Below, in pieces: positions 48,148 to 60,050 of a stretch of 64,000 bases of DNA; within the stretch, counting starts at the first letter, position 1, and the number at the start of each line of letters is the position of its first letter. Location: positions 190,708,067 through 190,772,066 of the forward strand of contig NC_134569.1 in assembly GCF_050947875.1 (NCBI RefSeq), read 5' to 3'. The notes below the pieces were generated by a model. That model worked only from the letters and a program-made list of their open reading frames with translations. It searched no databases and was not told where the DNA came from. Origin of the DNA: Dermacentor variabilis. Taxonomy: Eukaryota; Arthropoda; Arachnida; Ixodida; Ixodidae. Made by a program: the position numbers and the translations under genes.

Positions 48148-49174
48148 GCGCAGTCCATACGACAACCTAGTCTCTTTCTGTTTAAAAGTTGACTTGCAGT
48201 CTTAAGCTGCACATGTTTTCGGCACCGCGCTGACGCTGACGAGCTACCAGTGGAGTTTCAAGGCAATAGATGACACGAGCGTTTGTAGCGGCGTGCGTCC
48301 GAGCGCTTACTTTTTTTCTTTTCTTTTACAGGGGACTTCCCGGCACGCGGGGTTGCGCACGACCCTTCCAAGATGTTTCGCGACTAACCCGCTAGGCCTG
48401 GGCGCATGCGCCGTCGCACCATGAAAAGGGCAGATTTGCGTCAGGCGAGAAGGGAACAAAAGTATTCCAGAGTAGGTAAGGGGGAGAAAGCGTTCCCGCA
48501 CACAAAACACGATGTTAACCGTCGAAATGTTGCCGAAGTCGTGGCGCAGTGGTTAGGGCGCCGGCCTCGGCTTTAGGAGGTGCGGGTTCGAATCCTACCA
48601 TCGGCGGCGACCCAGCGCATCAATGTAGAAGTGTCTCCCCTGCCCGGAGCATGGCTCCAATTCGTGGGATGTGCACTTGGGGGGCGCTGCTAACTCCGCT
48701 GCGTCATTCTTCAAACCAGCTTAAAGTGACTAGAAGCATGACGCTCTGTGGTTGCTGACATAACTCATTCGGTCGTAGACCTGAGTGGTAAGTCTGGCAA
48801 TTCACGCATAAATTAAACCCCACCAAAAAAATACCGGCGTTGCCATAACAGTAGCTGAGGTTGCGGCAAGAAATCGCCACCAGTTCCTCTTCTCTTTTCT
48901 TTTTACCCCCCCCAAAACATGTCATTCCTTTAACCGTGCAGCTACGCTATATGTACACGATAACGAGAACAAGGAGTGATATTTTATATAGCTTACAAGT
49001 CTATATATTGCGCACAAATGTCGGTATATATAAACATGGGAAGTATGTGGGTGCCGTGAAGAAACCTTTTGTTGAAATCTTTTTGTACTTTAGACGCTTA
49101 GAAAAAAAAGTCCACTGCCAGCCGGTGTAGAAGCATTGTAAGTTGATTAATGCCACCCTATGTATCAGTGAAAA
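48148..49174 (+). repeat. Detached plus-strand piece of the satellite monomer
   Basis: It matches monomer positions of about 2569-3595, and shares with the diverged half of unit 5 variants that are not seen in units 1-4 (for example GTTTGTAGCGGCGTGCG near 48276 and 24944). It includes a tRNA-like head at 48538-48606. Confidence 0.88.
48538..48606 (+). repeat. tRNA-derived SINE-like head in the detached monomer
   Basis: The A box is intact (TGGCGCAGTGGTTAG), as is the B box core (GGTTCGAATCC). A one-base deletion lies just before the B box and there are several changes after it. Confidence 0.7.
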
Positions 49175-49217
49175 GCGTTCTTCCAAGCTCAGTTTCAGTG
49201 AAAAGTGTTCTTCCAAG
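49165..49217. repeat. Short direct repeat at satellite/LINE junction
   Basis: CAGTGAAAAGCGTTCTTCC occurs twice with one difference (GCG or GTG), separated by about 8 bp. It lies exactly where the satellite fragment ends and the LINE-containing segment begins. Confidence 0.6.
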
Positions 49218-49235
49218 ATTCCGGTACGCTCGAGG

Positions 49236-50805
49236 TTATAAGGCATTGCGTATAGAAGTTACCAGTTTCTCTAGAACCATCTGCCCACCATCCTTCAACA
49301 AATCTGCTGGTACTTCATCCTCCCCAGCTGGCTTCCTCCTTTGCATAGCTCCCAAAGCTTTCTTTACTTCTTCCGGCGTTACCTGTGGGATTTCCAATTC
49401 CTCTAGACTATTCTCTTCCATTATCGTCGTGGGCGCCACTGGTACTGTATAAATCTGTATAGAACTCCTCAGCCACTTGAACTATCTCATCCATATTAGT
49501 AATGATGTTGCCGGCTTTGTCTCTTAACGCATACATCTGATTATTGCTAATTCCTAGTTTCTTCTTCACTGCTTTTAGGCTTCCTCCGTTCCTGAGAGCA
49601 TGTTCAATTCTATCCATATTATACTTCCTTATGTCAGCTGTCTTACGCTAGTTGATTAACTTCGAAAGCTCTGCCAGTTCTATTCTAGCTGTAGGGTTAG
49701 AGGCTTTCATACATTGGCGTTTCTTGATCAGATCTTTCGTCTCCTGCGGTAGCTTACTGGTATCCTGTCTAACGGAGTTACCACCGACTTCTATTGCACA
49801 TTCCTTAATGATGCCCACAATATTGACGTTCATTGCTTCAACGCTAAGGTCCTCTTCCTGAGTTAAAGCCGAATACCTGTTCTGTAGCTTGATCTGGAAT
49901 TCCTCTATTTTCCCTCTTACCGCTAACTCATTGATCGGCTTCTTATGTACCAGTTTCTTCCGTGTCCTCCTCAGGTCTAGGCTAATTCGAGTTCTTACCA
50001 TCCTATGGCCTCTGCAACGCACCTTGCTGAGCACGTCCACATGCTGTATGATGCCAGGGTTAGCGCAGAGTATAAAGAGTATTTCATTTCTTGTCTCGTC
50101 GTTCGGGCTCCTCCACGTCCACTTTCGGCTATCCCGCTTGCGGAAGAAGGCATTCATTATCCGTATATTATTCTGTTCCGCAAACTCTACTGATAACTCT
50201 CCGCTGCTATTCCTAGTGCCTAAGCCATATTGACCCATTGCCCTGTCTCCAGCCTGCTTCCTGCCTACCTTGGCGTTGAAGTCGCCCATCAGTATAGAGT
50301 ATTTTGTTTTCACTCTACCCTTTGCCGATTCTACGTCTCCATAGAAGCTTTCGACTTCCTGGTCATCATGATTGGATGTAGGGGGGTAGACCTGTACAAC
50401 TTTCATTTTGTACCTCTTATTAAGTTTCACAACTAGACCTGCCACCGTCTCGTTAATGCTATAAAATTCCTGTATGTTACCACCTACATGCTTATTAATC
50501 AGGAATCCGAGTCCTAGTTCTCGTCTCTCCGATAAGCCCCGGTAGCACAGGACGTGCCCGCTTTTTAGCACTGTACATGCTTCTTTTGGCCTCCTAACTT
50601 CACTGAGCCCTATTATATCCCATTTACTGCCCTCTAATTCCTCCAATAGCCCTGCTAGACTCGCCTCACTAGATAACGTTCTAGCGTTAAACGTTGCCAG
50701 ATTCATATTCCAATGGCGGCCTGTCCGGAGCCAGGGATTCCGTGTATAATTAAGGAATGCATACTGTGTCCGTGATAATTGCCCCTTCCCACACCTATGC
50801 TTCAC
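49236..50805 (-). pseudogene. RTE-like LINE fragment (endonuclease plus start of RT)
   Basis: The minus-strand frame 50805-49648 encodes an apurinic endonuclease domain (NLATFNARTL, GLSEVRRP with the catalytic Glu, MGDFNAKVG, RKWTWRSPND). An in-frame TAG at 49648-49650 is followed by more of the same frame (49617-49408) and then by a one-base frameshift near 49430 into a frame with VTPEEVKKALGAMQRRKPAG, the usual lead-in to reverse transcriptase. The RT itself is missing. Where the SDH catalytic block should be, the sequence reads RCRGHRMVR, so the Asp is gone. The gene organisation matches RTE-clade LINEs. Inactive fragment. Confidence 0.85.
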
Positions 50806-52549
50806 CGCCTAACGGTTCTGTATTGAGGCGAAGCTAACTGTCGAAGACTAGCAGTACGCAACGCGCTGTGCTTTGCGAGCTTTGAAGGATCGCGAGGATT
50901 AAAAAGGCGGAGTCGGTGCCACTGCTGACAGCGGCGAATTCTTTCAATGAAAAACACGGCACCGCACGGCAAGAAGCTAGCGAACGTTGAAGCAGCTTAG
51001 CCCGAACGTTGCGCAGTGGTGGCTACGGCTGTTAGCGGATCTGCGTGCGAGAGCACCGGTTCGAGGCGGCGAGAAGATCGAAATGGCGGTGGTGGTGGCT
51101 TTGATTAATGCCATTTGAGACCTGCAGTCAGAGCAACATACATTGACTCTATGGAGCACGTGGTGGTGCCGCGACATCGTGCAAATTGTCGGGCATGTCC
51201 GAAAAATCGGGCGTCTGCAAAATCAGTCGTTAACTACTCGGCAATACCTTGTGCCGATGACACCCGTCAACGACGGTTCGTTGCGATTGGTCTGTTATGG
51301 AGCCAGCATTAACACGACTTTCGTCCCCTTTTAATAACATTACAGCTAATTTTCCCTGATAGAAACACAAATTGCCTGATTTTTCCCTGAGTGTTTCCAG
51401 GCTATTCAAATTCCTTGAGAATTCCCGGTTTTCCCGGTTGGTAGACACCCTGTATTATGTATATTTTGTATGCTTGATATTTGTGTATGACTGTAACTAC
51501 ATATAGTGCTAGCATGCCAGAGGCACGAATACAACTGCAAATCGCTCGTTCTTTTGGATTTTTCTTCTCGTTTACCATGGAGAATTCGTTGTGTATTTGT
51601 AGTAACTTTATTTATTGCACGTTTATGCCTGGCAATATGTGCTTTTCGTCTGACTGTTCTGTAATGTATTGCTTCCCTGTTGTGTTATATTTGTCAGTGT
51701 TCCTCATTATGCTTATAACCTGCAAGGAACGGCGATACTTTGAAATTGTTGTTACATTTAGTGCCGTGCAATAAGTATTTCATCATTTATGAGGTCTCAC
51801 GTCAACGCGGCTGGACAAGTTAAACACACAACAGACCCGCTATTATTACCTTGCTGTAACGGTACTGTAAGTACAATGTAATGTTGTAAAGAATTAAAGT
51901 TTTGCCCTTAAATGCATGTAGTCAACTAGCTAAAAACAACATATTAAAATACACCCTCTAGCATATATAAAAGCATCGGATACCGTGCTGTAATGCGTTG
52001 CCCGTCGTCACGAGCAACGCATTCCAGCATTCACACTGGCCGCTCTTATCGGTATCGAGAAAAGCGAAACCGGAAATTAGTGGTTACTCTTCCGTCTAGC
52101 CGCTTGGTGTGTTAGTCACTTGGGCAGCTGGGTTATATGGAAGTGTGCTCTCTTTAGAAGTATTTCACCTTGTCTTTGACAAGGCTCTGATAAAACGCGA
52201 ATTCGAATAGGGAAAAACCTTTCAATGCCCGGCGTTCACCCCTGGTCAGTCAGCTGTCAGACCTCACCCAATGGGTCTATGACGTTCTTGATAAGCACGG
52301 GCAGAATAATAGATGGTGGGGTGAGCCAGTGCGTCCGTGACTGTGGCTACATGTTAGTGGGAATGGTGGCGAGGGCTGACTGCAGCTTGAATGCGAGGAC
52401 AATGCCATAGGCAATGCTCTACGGAAGGATCTTCCATGCAGGTCGGGCATTTTGGTAGCCCAAGTAGGCATTTAATACGGTGACGAAAAAGAGGAGTCAC
52501 TATTGAGTTTAGTTAGTAGTAGTTAGTATACAGGCGACGGTCCCAAAAT
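50806..52549. other. Region with no recognised gene; one dispersed-repeat fragment
   Basis: The sequence next to 50805 probably belongs to the leader of the RTE-like LINE. A block at about 51345-51450 (TTTCCCTGA and TTCCCGGTTTTCCCGGTTGG motifs) looks like a dispersed repeat. The rest holds short frames only. Confidence 0.4.
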
Positions 52550-52801
52550 TCAATCTATTCCGAGAAGTCTCCGGAGATGAGCGCGGTCTTCTCGCGAGAG
52601 GTTCGCAGTGGGAGTAACGAAGGCGACTGCACCAGCGCGAAGTTCTCTTAGAAGAGATGTGCCTTCCTCGTGCAAAATCTTTCTGTGTTCCCTTGGCTTA
52701 AATTCGGATGGCCATAAGCACGCAGGACCCGGAAAACTACTTACAAGTGTGAAGTCATGCGCACGCGGATTCCTCCCATGTCTTGGTGCCCAAGTATCCA
52801 T
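52550..52801 (-). other. Short unassigned ORF (83 aa)
   Basis: A compact minus-strand frame with a charged, helix-prone C-terminal half (REHRKILHEEGTSLLRELRA and SREDRAHLRRLL). It may be a remnant of a retroelement or a DNA-binding protein. No family is recognised. Confidence 0.2.
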
Positions 52802-53168
52802 TGCAAAGAAACAAGCTTTGAACCACTGTTGGAGAAGGATTGAGGCGTGCCATCATAACCCCCCAGCGGACCAGACCTTCGCTGTCATGGGCGGACTGAT
52901 GTCGGGGCTGAGCTCCATCTCTGTTGTAGCCAGCGGTTCCAATACCGTACTGGCGCTGACGGCCCGAGAGTCAGGCAACAGATTCCGACAAGCGAACAAG
53001 CTGTAGTGCAAGGACATAATTCATGAGTGTCGTCTACGTGAACGTGGTCTTTTTGAGAACTCTTCAAGATTTTGAATTTGTGTTGAAGACAGTGAAGAAG
53101 GAAGAAACAGAAGTAGGCAAGCCCGGGGCAATTTGCGTGCTTGGCAGCATCAAGAAAACATTTCTGCA

Positions 53169-53296
53169 TGGCTCTGCTATCGCAAACGCCTGAGACCAGT
53201 GGAGCTGACGTAAGGCTGGCCAGTAAAGTTGTGCGAAAGCGCAGAATTAGCAATACGTGGCTCTGCTATCGCAAACACCGGAGACCAGCGGAGCTG
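53169..53296 (+). repeat. Direct repeat of about 39 bp, spacing 89 bp
   Basis: TGGCTCTGCTATCGCAAAC at 53169 recurs at 53258 and is followed in both by a GAGACCAG-GGAGCTG block. There are three differences over about 39 bp. Probably a local duplication. Confidence 0.75.
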
Positions 53297-53635
53297 GGGG
53301 AAGTTAAGGCTTTAGAAAACTCGATACCGCCTTCCTTTGTGGGTGCTACGGTTGGGACGGCGCGCCATTTGAGAAGCGATTTGTTGAGACGCCTATGCGT
53401 AGGCGTTGTGTGTCCGACGCTACATCGACACGACGCGGCGGCAACTGCCGCGCCTTAGCTCTGATCCACACTACCTCCGACGCGTGTATCTGGTAGCTTC
53501 TTGAAATCCGCCGAGGCGAGCGCGCAGGTTTTTATCAGAGCAATGATGATGATAGTGATCTAGAGGAAGGTAAGACGCTTGATTCTGCAACCCGCTAAGT
53601 ATGGACAGCTGGGCTAGTTGGTTGTGATTAGCATT

Positions 53636-53767
53636 ATGAAACATCGTTCAGGCGCGCAATTGAACACGGACGAGAAGACAACACGAACGCCGGACTTCAT
53701 CAGTCCGGCGTTCGTGTTGTCTTTCTCTTCTCGTCCGTGTTCAATTGTGCGCTGGAACGATGTTTCA
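53636..53767. repeat. Fold-back element, about 60-bp arms, 5-bp loop
   Basis: Arms 53636-53696 and 53702-53767 are nearly perfect inverted complements (GCGCAATTGAACACGGACG, then ACAACACGAACGCCGGACT); the right arm has about five extra bases. The loop is TCATC. It has no coding capacity. Confidence 0.9.
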
Positions 53768-54983
53768 TGTGCAACCCGTGCGGGAGCACGGCGAAGCGTC
53801 GTAAGCAATGACGTCCCACCGCCTGTGTCGCTGCCGCGCCGCTCCTCCTTCCCCGCTAGTCTCCACCCACCATCGCCGCTGTGCTGCGCGATGCTATTTT
53901 TATAGTCTGCGAACTGTCAAGAGAAAACCCAGCGCAGTTCTAACAGCTCCCCTGTAAAATGAAGAAGCGAAAGAGATGCAGGTCCCGAAAGGGCAGAGAC
54001 AGCTTGATTACAACGCGCCTGCGTGTTGGTGCAGACGCGGAGTGGCGTCTGGTGCGACGCCATTTGCAGCAGGCCTGGCTGTTGCCTGCTCGTAGCCACC
54101 TGTTGGAGCAGCGATCGCCGCCTCTATTTTGTCAATGCCAGGGCAATCGCTCGCTCCCGAATGGGAGCCGTTGGTTCGCTTTAGTCCAGTGAGTTGCGGC
54201 GATGCGACGCTACCTGGATGGTACGACTGCTTGCGTCAGGCCTGCGTCTGAGCGCACGCCCAGAGGCATGTTGGTGGGTCCGGCCCGTGTTGCAACGGCG
54301 TAAGAAAGATCGTACGCCTGTATCTTCTTTCCTTTCGATGATCTAGTGGTAAAACAAGCACCTTTGGTAGGGCATGGGGACTCATCTTCCTCAGGTGAGC
54401 AATCACTTAGCATTTCTTAAGTGCGTGTATATAGGAGAAATAATGAAAGGGTTCAAATAGTAATGCGGGGATCATACTCCCAGCGCACGCACTCCACAAT
54501 TCGCAGAAATGCCCCGCGTCGTCAGTACAAAGGTCGTCCAGGTTGACAGCAGCGATCGCAACCATAGCGTGACGTACACGAACAAAGGGAACGACTTCAA
54601 AAGCAGGGTGTCTTTCGGAAAGCGCGAAAACAAGGCCGAAGATCGGGCTGATTGGCCGCCGCAGCCACACAGATCGTATATTGGATAAGCGGTGACGATG
54701 CATCAAGCCGTTGCAACAGCCGTCTGTCTAACCCGTGTGAATGCGTGATGTTTAGTGACGCAAGTGGGCCAGGTATGGCCAAAGACAGTGTTAATCAGTT
54801 CGCAGTGGATAGATCAGTTCTCTGAAGGTGCTGTAACGTGGTTGTAAAGGGGCCTAAAATAGCTGCTGTATATTACGTAAAATCTAGATGTAATAAGATT
54901 ATGCCTATGATGCATGCCGTGTAAATGAGCATTAAATTGCATTGCGAATTAATGATGCAATAATGATGAATATAATGATGCAA
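53768..54983. other. Region with no recognised gene
   Basis: GC-richer than its surroundings up to about 54190. It has small palindromic stretches and short frames, but nothing that I can assign. Confidence 0.35.
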
Positions 54984-55291
54984 CAGCAGCGACGATTTTG
55001 GAGACAAGCCGAAACCGTTTGTACTTGCTGCAGATTGTCACCATCCCTGCTCACTCTCAGCGCCGTGTCTCCATCGCCCCATCTGCCACGTGCGGAATGG
55101 AGGACGACTTTACAAGCTCCAGAAACAAGGCGGCGCTGCAGTCAGCGAGATAACACGACCTGCGGTGTTGGTGCCCTCTACGTCACGTTGGCCAGGACTA
55201 CTTAAAGTCGTCGACTCCGGGAACCAATTTCACTTGGCAGCAGTAGCGACAATTTTGGAGGCAAGCCTAAACCGTTTGTTTGTACTTGCTG
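54984..55291 (+). repeat. Two related leader blocks upstream of LINE ORF1
   Basis: A block beginning CAGCAGCGACGATTTTGGAG at 54984-55030 recurs at 55238-55291 with a few substitutions and one 4-bp insertion. The spacing of about 254 bp suggests 5' UTR monomers of a LINE, although assignment to this LINE is inferred from position only. Confidence 0.6.
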
Positions 55292-55482
55292 GAGGTTGGT
55301 GCCAAACTTATGTTTCTCAGGAGTGGAACTGGTGTGCTTAATGTCGCTGCTGGTGCCAAACTGTCATTGCTATTTTGCAGTGTTTTTCCTTTCACTCTTA
55401 TCAAATTGTGGCATCGTGTATGCGCGCTTCTTATTTCCTGTTTATTTTTGGTTTTTGTACTAAGGCACAATGGCCAAGGATG

Positions 55483-56272
55483 TCGGACGTAGAGAAGAAA
55501 TTAAAGATGACTGCCAAGCTTGAAGAAGATCTCCGGGAATTTAAATGTTCAAAGGAGTCGCTGGACAGAGAGTTGAGAACAGAAATTCGCGAGCTTAAAA
55601 CTAAAAAAAAGAGAAGCGATAACCCAAAGCCTCGAATTTGCCCATGAAACAATCATAGACCTCAAACGTAAATTAGAAAGCGAGGAAGCAAAAAACGCGC
55701 AGCTCAGAAAGGAAAATGAGGCTCAAGATGCAGAGTGCATAGCGTAGGAGGGTACGGTAGAGGAGCCAAATAATCGTTTAGCAAATGCAGAGCAGCTTTC
55801 AAGGAAATGCAACCTTGAAATAAAGGGCGTCGAAAAACACGCAAACCAAAGCGTTCCGGACATCCTGTCTAAAATAGGTAGCGTCATCAGCGAACCGATA
55901 ACTGCAAGTGATATCCAAATCTGCCACCGCGTGCCGACTCGGAACGGTGAAAATATGAACATCGTAGTTCAGGTCGCGTACGAAGCGAGATGCAGCCCTA
56001 AAAAGCGCAAAGAAGACAAGGTTCACTAATGCCGAAATTGGACTTCTCGGCCGAACTCCAATTTATGCTAATGAGTATCTCTGCCCAGCACGAAAAAGGC
56101 TTCTCGGAATGGCCATTAAAAAGCAATATGAGCAAAAGTGGAAGTCTGTGTGGACTTCAAACGGCAAAATCCTCGCAAAACAAAATGACTCAGAAGTTGT
56201 GTACTTCAACAAGGAGCCATATCTTGCGAGGATATGCAATACCCCTAGGTCGGAATACCAGCACTCAGTAGT
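55483..56272 (+). pseudogene. LINE ORF1 remnant (coiled coil plus C-terminal nucleic-acid-binding domain)
   Basis: From the ATG at 55483 the first ~55 codons are a highly charged coiled-coil-like stretch. A frameshift in the A run near 55600 moves the reading frame, and stops follow near 55745 and 56025. Recognisable pieces downstream include NLEIKGV, then ICHRVPTRNGENMNIVVQ, then a C-terminal tail, the usual layout of ORF1 proteins of CR1- and Jockey-type LINEs, which coat the element RNA. Not functional. Confidence 0.7.
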
Positions 56273-56285
56273 ATAACTCGGCAAT

Positions 56286-57334
56286 ATGGATTACGAGTTT
56301 TCTCTCCCAGAATCAATTCAACACAAGCAGCACTCTCACAAATCTGTTCTTCATTTGAATGCCCGTGCAGCATCGAAAAATGAAGAATCCATTGTAAATT
56401 TTCTTAATAAATTTTCTTTTAAATTTAAGATTGTAATGCTCACCGAAACTTGGTACTATGACGGTTGCATTGTACTCGGCATTGATGGGTATAGGAGTTT
56501 CTGCATGAATCGCCCAAATCGTAGAGGCGGCGGAGTTTCAATCTATGTCCGCGCTGATTTTCCGTGCGAACCTGTTACTGATTTTTTCAAAACAACTGAT
56601 GCTTATGAATGTCCAACTTTAAGAAGCAACCTCGAAATAAGATGCGTCGTTTACCGTCCACCAAATGGGGATATTATGACTTTCTTGAATTTCTTGTAAC
56701 TGCTTTTAAAATATGTCCGTGCAAACAATTTTCACCAAGCATGTACTGGCGACTTCAATATAAGCGTCTTCGAGCAGAACACAACCGTAGCAGATTTCAC
56801 GACCAAACTTCTTTCCACTGGTTTCGCAAACCATATTGCGGCAGCAAGACGTATCACCTTGACTACATCAACGGCATTGGACTTAATCATTACCAATTAT
56901 GAAACAAACGTCACTTAAGCTGGTACTATCGCATCGGATATTAGCGACCATTGCCCTGTATTCATGTTCTACCAGCTACCAGAAGATATCAAATACGCAG
57001 CTCAATCAAGTTTTACCGTTAAATACATATAAGATAGCGCTCCCGAGTCCTTCCAGTGTGACATAGCTACACACGACTGGTCGTCGGTCTTCACGAAAAA
57101 AAAACGCAGACGACGCCTACTGCAAGTTTATCAATATTCTTGTGAACTTGTAGCCTAAACATTTTCTTTTTAAATCGTTTAGGGCATCTAAAAAGTCAAG
57201 AAAGCCGTGAGTCACACGATTACATGCCTCAACGATAAAAAGCAAAAATAACCTTTATCACTCTTTTCTGCGTACGCGAACGTTGGATGCGCGCAAGACT
57301 TTTAAGAAGGCGCGTAACCAATTGAACGCAGAAC
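56286..57334 (+). pseudogene. LINE ORF2, endonuclease part
   Basis: The ATG at 56286 opens 137 codons that include LNARAASKNEE (the catalytic Asn block), LTETWYYDG (catalytic Glu) and RRGGGVSIYVRAD. A stop at 56697 and a shift follow, after which GDFNISVFEQN (about 56749) and SDHCPVF (about 56943) can be read in other frames. The domain is cut at 57334 by the DNA element. Confidence 0.8.
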
Positions 57335-57668
57335 CAGGGGGGGGGGGGGGACACTCCCCGGTTCCGGTGGCACAGGAAATTGGCGCCATCTCTGTAATGG
57401 GCGACGCAAAAATCCGTTTCCCTTGCACGGCCTCGTAGATCGTCGCGCGCACGCGCGCCGATCCAGGTGGCCAAGCCCTTCCCCCCGCTCAACTCCTCTC
57501 CCTACGCCCTCTCTCGTAATACCCTCTCAACTCCCTCACCTTCGACTGTCTACGCGCCCGCGCCGCCGTGCCATCCCCGCCGGCCGGCTGCTGCTTATTC
57601 CGCTACGTAACGCTTTATTATCTACTGTCATCGAGATGCGTGCGCTGCTGTGCGTTGAGCGACGTGGC

Positions 57669-59886
57669 CAGGGGGGGGACACTCCCCGGTTCCGGTGGCA
57701 CAGGAAATTGGCGCCATCTCTGTAATGGGCGACGCAAAAATCCGTTTCCCTTGCACGGCCTCGTAGATCGTCGCGCGCACGCGCGCCGATCCAGGTGGCC
57801 AAGCCCTTCCCCACGCTCAACTCCTCTCTCTACGCCCTCTCTCGTAATACCCTCTCAACTCCCTCTCCTTCGACTGTCTACGCGCCCGCGCCGCCGTGCC
57901 ATCCCCGCCGGCCCGGCTGCTGCTTAGTCCGCTACGTAACGCTTTATTTTTGTTATCTACTGTCATCGAGATGCGTGCGCTGCTGTGCGTTGACCGACGT
58001 GGCTAGTTTCGTCAGTTCTGTGGTCCTCGGTAGCTGTGTGCTTGTGCTCCGCGATGTTTCACCCGTTTCACGACTCGTACCGCTCGTGCATCGTGCAGTG
58101 GTGCACAAATACCTCAAAAACAAGTCCTGCAAGGTTGTTCCGGGTGCCTAAAGACAACAGGTGAGCGCTCAGACCCAAGGACATCAGAAGGCGCATGTAC
58201 ACGAATACAGCCCTGTCCATTTGTGTACTCCACGAGGCTCCGGACGTCGTTGCGCCTTGATTGTGCTACACTTGCCTCTTCCCGGTAGAGAAAGCTGACA
58301 AATAGATGTTCCTCCTCATTGTCACCTGGTCTGTGACTTGTGTTTTTCTGTGCCAAGTCTCATTCTGAAACTTCAGTAACTTGCCCAGCTTTCCATACCG
58401 CCCTCAGTGCTTTTTCTGTGTATCACGTTCTACAAACCGACTAACAGCTGAAAAATTACTGTTAGTGTTTGTGTAATATCTCAGTAACCCCCGATGGGAA
58501 AACCGCGAGAACAACCTTCATGTGTAGGCATGATACGCTTTTTTTTTCCTCTGGAAAGCATGAGCATTGCAAGTGTCCTACATGCAGATTTTTGTAGTGC
58601 GTGTTTATTATACAAGGGAGAGCCCAGTAGGTACGACTTAGTGCCTTAAGTGACGTAATTTTATTGCTAAGCATTGCATTCGGGTAGAAAGAAAAGTCGT
58701 GTTGGCCTGTTTTACCTGGTCTTTGATTGAGGAATAAGCCTTTCTGCGAATGTTTTCTATGTGCTGCTGCAAAAGCCGACTATCTTCTGTTCCCTTGCCA
58801 CCGTTACTCAAGTTGTGGCCAAGTGCAAAATAATGTGATAATGTGTGTTTCAGTTTTTAGTACAATGTTATCTTTTTCTGCCATGTTTTTTTTTTTCAAT
58901 TTGTTCAGCAGTAATGAACATGTCAAGCATTTCATATACTTTCGTGCAGATTTATAAGTAAGCTTTCTTTTGGTATGGCTCTCAATCAAACAATGTTAGC
59001 ATTTTATTCTATCTCTCAGGTATTTTGCGTGTCATTGTTTTTGCCATTACTAGTCAGTTTTCCCTTTTTATAGTTGTCATGACTTGTCATACACGTCGTC
59101 CAATTTTGTGCAATATCTTAGTGCACATATCAGGAGCTCGTCTACATTTAGGTCTTGAGGACGTTATATAAAGATCTTGTTTTATATGTGTGTACATGAA
59201 ATGGCCTTCGCGTTTTCTAGCACTTTCTTTTGTTATTTCACCATCTGTGAACTCTTGTCTTTAGTACTCTTGTATATGTCATGCACCTCTCACTTTTGCT
59301 CATTTTTTGAGCGTGTATCACACCACGTTGTAAGAAAAATCTCTTTTCGGAAACGAAGTCAATAAAGCGAGACTAAACATCTGTTGTGTTGAAAGTGGAA
59401 TTTTTTTTATGTCCCGGCACATGCTGGTATAATATAAGTATGGGCAAGACTGCGTGCGTGCCAACGCATAGCCCACGGCGCACCACTCGCCAGCTGGCAA
59501 GCAATGCCAATGCGCGGCGTAGCGCGCGCATTGCTTGCGACCTGGCGCGTGGCGCGCGGTAACAAGCGCGCTATAAAAAAGAAAAAACGCGCCGCTTACG
59601 GGTAAAAACAAAAAAAAGTGAGCGGCGCGCGCGGCATGGGGGAAAGGGGAGTGGAGCGGGTCGGCATAATAAAAACAAAAAGGAAAGAAAAACGTTTGGG
59701 AGAGGAGGTACCGCGCGGCTGCTGTTGCTGTTGCCATGACAACATAAACAATCATGTGCGCCGCCATTTTGCTTAATGCGTCGCCCATTGGTTAGGGCCG
59801 TAACTGAAGGGGACCTTGGCGCTAGCGTCGAAAGAGCGTCTGCTCGAAAACGGCCAATGGGATGTATACGGAGTGTCCCCCCCCTG
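57669..59886 (+). mobile_element. THAP-bearing P-like DNA element B (inner, 2218 bp)
   Basis: A complete copy of the same family, nested in element A. It starts CAGGGGGGGGACACTCC and ends GGAGTGTCCCCCCCCTG, with target duplication ACGTGGC at 57662-57668 and 59887-59893 (8 bp if the preceding G is counted). It includes a THAP first exon and, near its 3' end, a polyadenylation signal at about 59361. Sequence is very close to that of element A, so the family was active when both inserted. Confidence 0.85.
58054..58160 (+). pseudogene. THAP-domain first exon in element B
   Basis: The ATG at 58054 starts 35 codons: a CX4C pair (SCIVQWCTNTS) followed by FRVPKDNR, the start of a THAP zinc finger (a C2CH fold that binds DNA, as in P-element transposase and THAP9). 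The exon ends in AG with a GTGAGC donor at 58161. The second half of the finger (C-x2-H) and all catalytic sequence are absent downstream, so this is a promoter-plus-first-exon remnant. Confidence 0.75.
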
Positions 59887-59943
59887 ACGTGGCTAGTTTC
59901 GTCAGTTCTGTGGTCCTCGGTAGCTGTGTGCTTGTGCTCCGCG

Positions 59944-60050
59944 ATGTTTCACCCGTTTCACGACTCGTACCGCTCGTGCATCGTGCAGTGGTGCACAAAT
60001 ACCTCAAAAACAAGTCCTGCAAGGTTGTTCCGGGTGCCTAAAGACAACAG
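59944..60050 (+). pseudogene. THAP-domain first exon in element A
   Basis: Identical in protein sequence to the exon in element B (58054-58160), with the same GTGAGC donor. The next AATAAA lies near 61241. Retention of the frame and donor in both copies suggests that they descend from one internally deleted parent. Confidence 0.75.

Noticed and set aside
57423..58151. Pro/Arg-rich ORFs of 100-119 aa in the THAP elements
   Set aside because: They are produced by a GC-rich duplicated leader region and overlap in several frames. Only the THAP exon has a recognisable domain.
59318..59788. 156-aa minus-strand hydrophobic ORF (and the similar 61377-61670)
   Set aside because: It lies in the AT- and GC-skewed 3' part of the THAP elements and is not preserved as one frame between the two copies.
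57335..59886. hAT element, suggested by CAGGG ends
   Set aside because: hAT elements usually have 8-bp duplications and BED-type fingers. The 7-bp duplication and the THAP exon fit a P-like element better, though not decisively.
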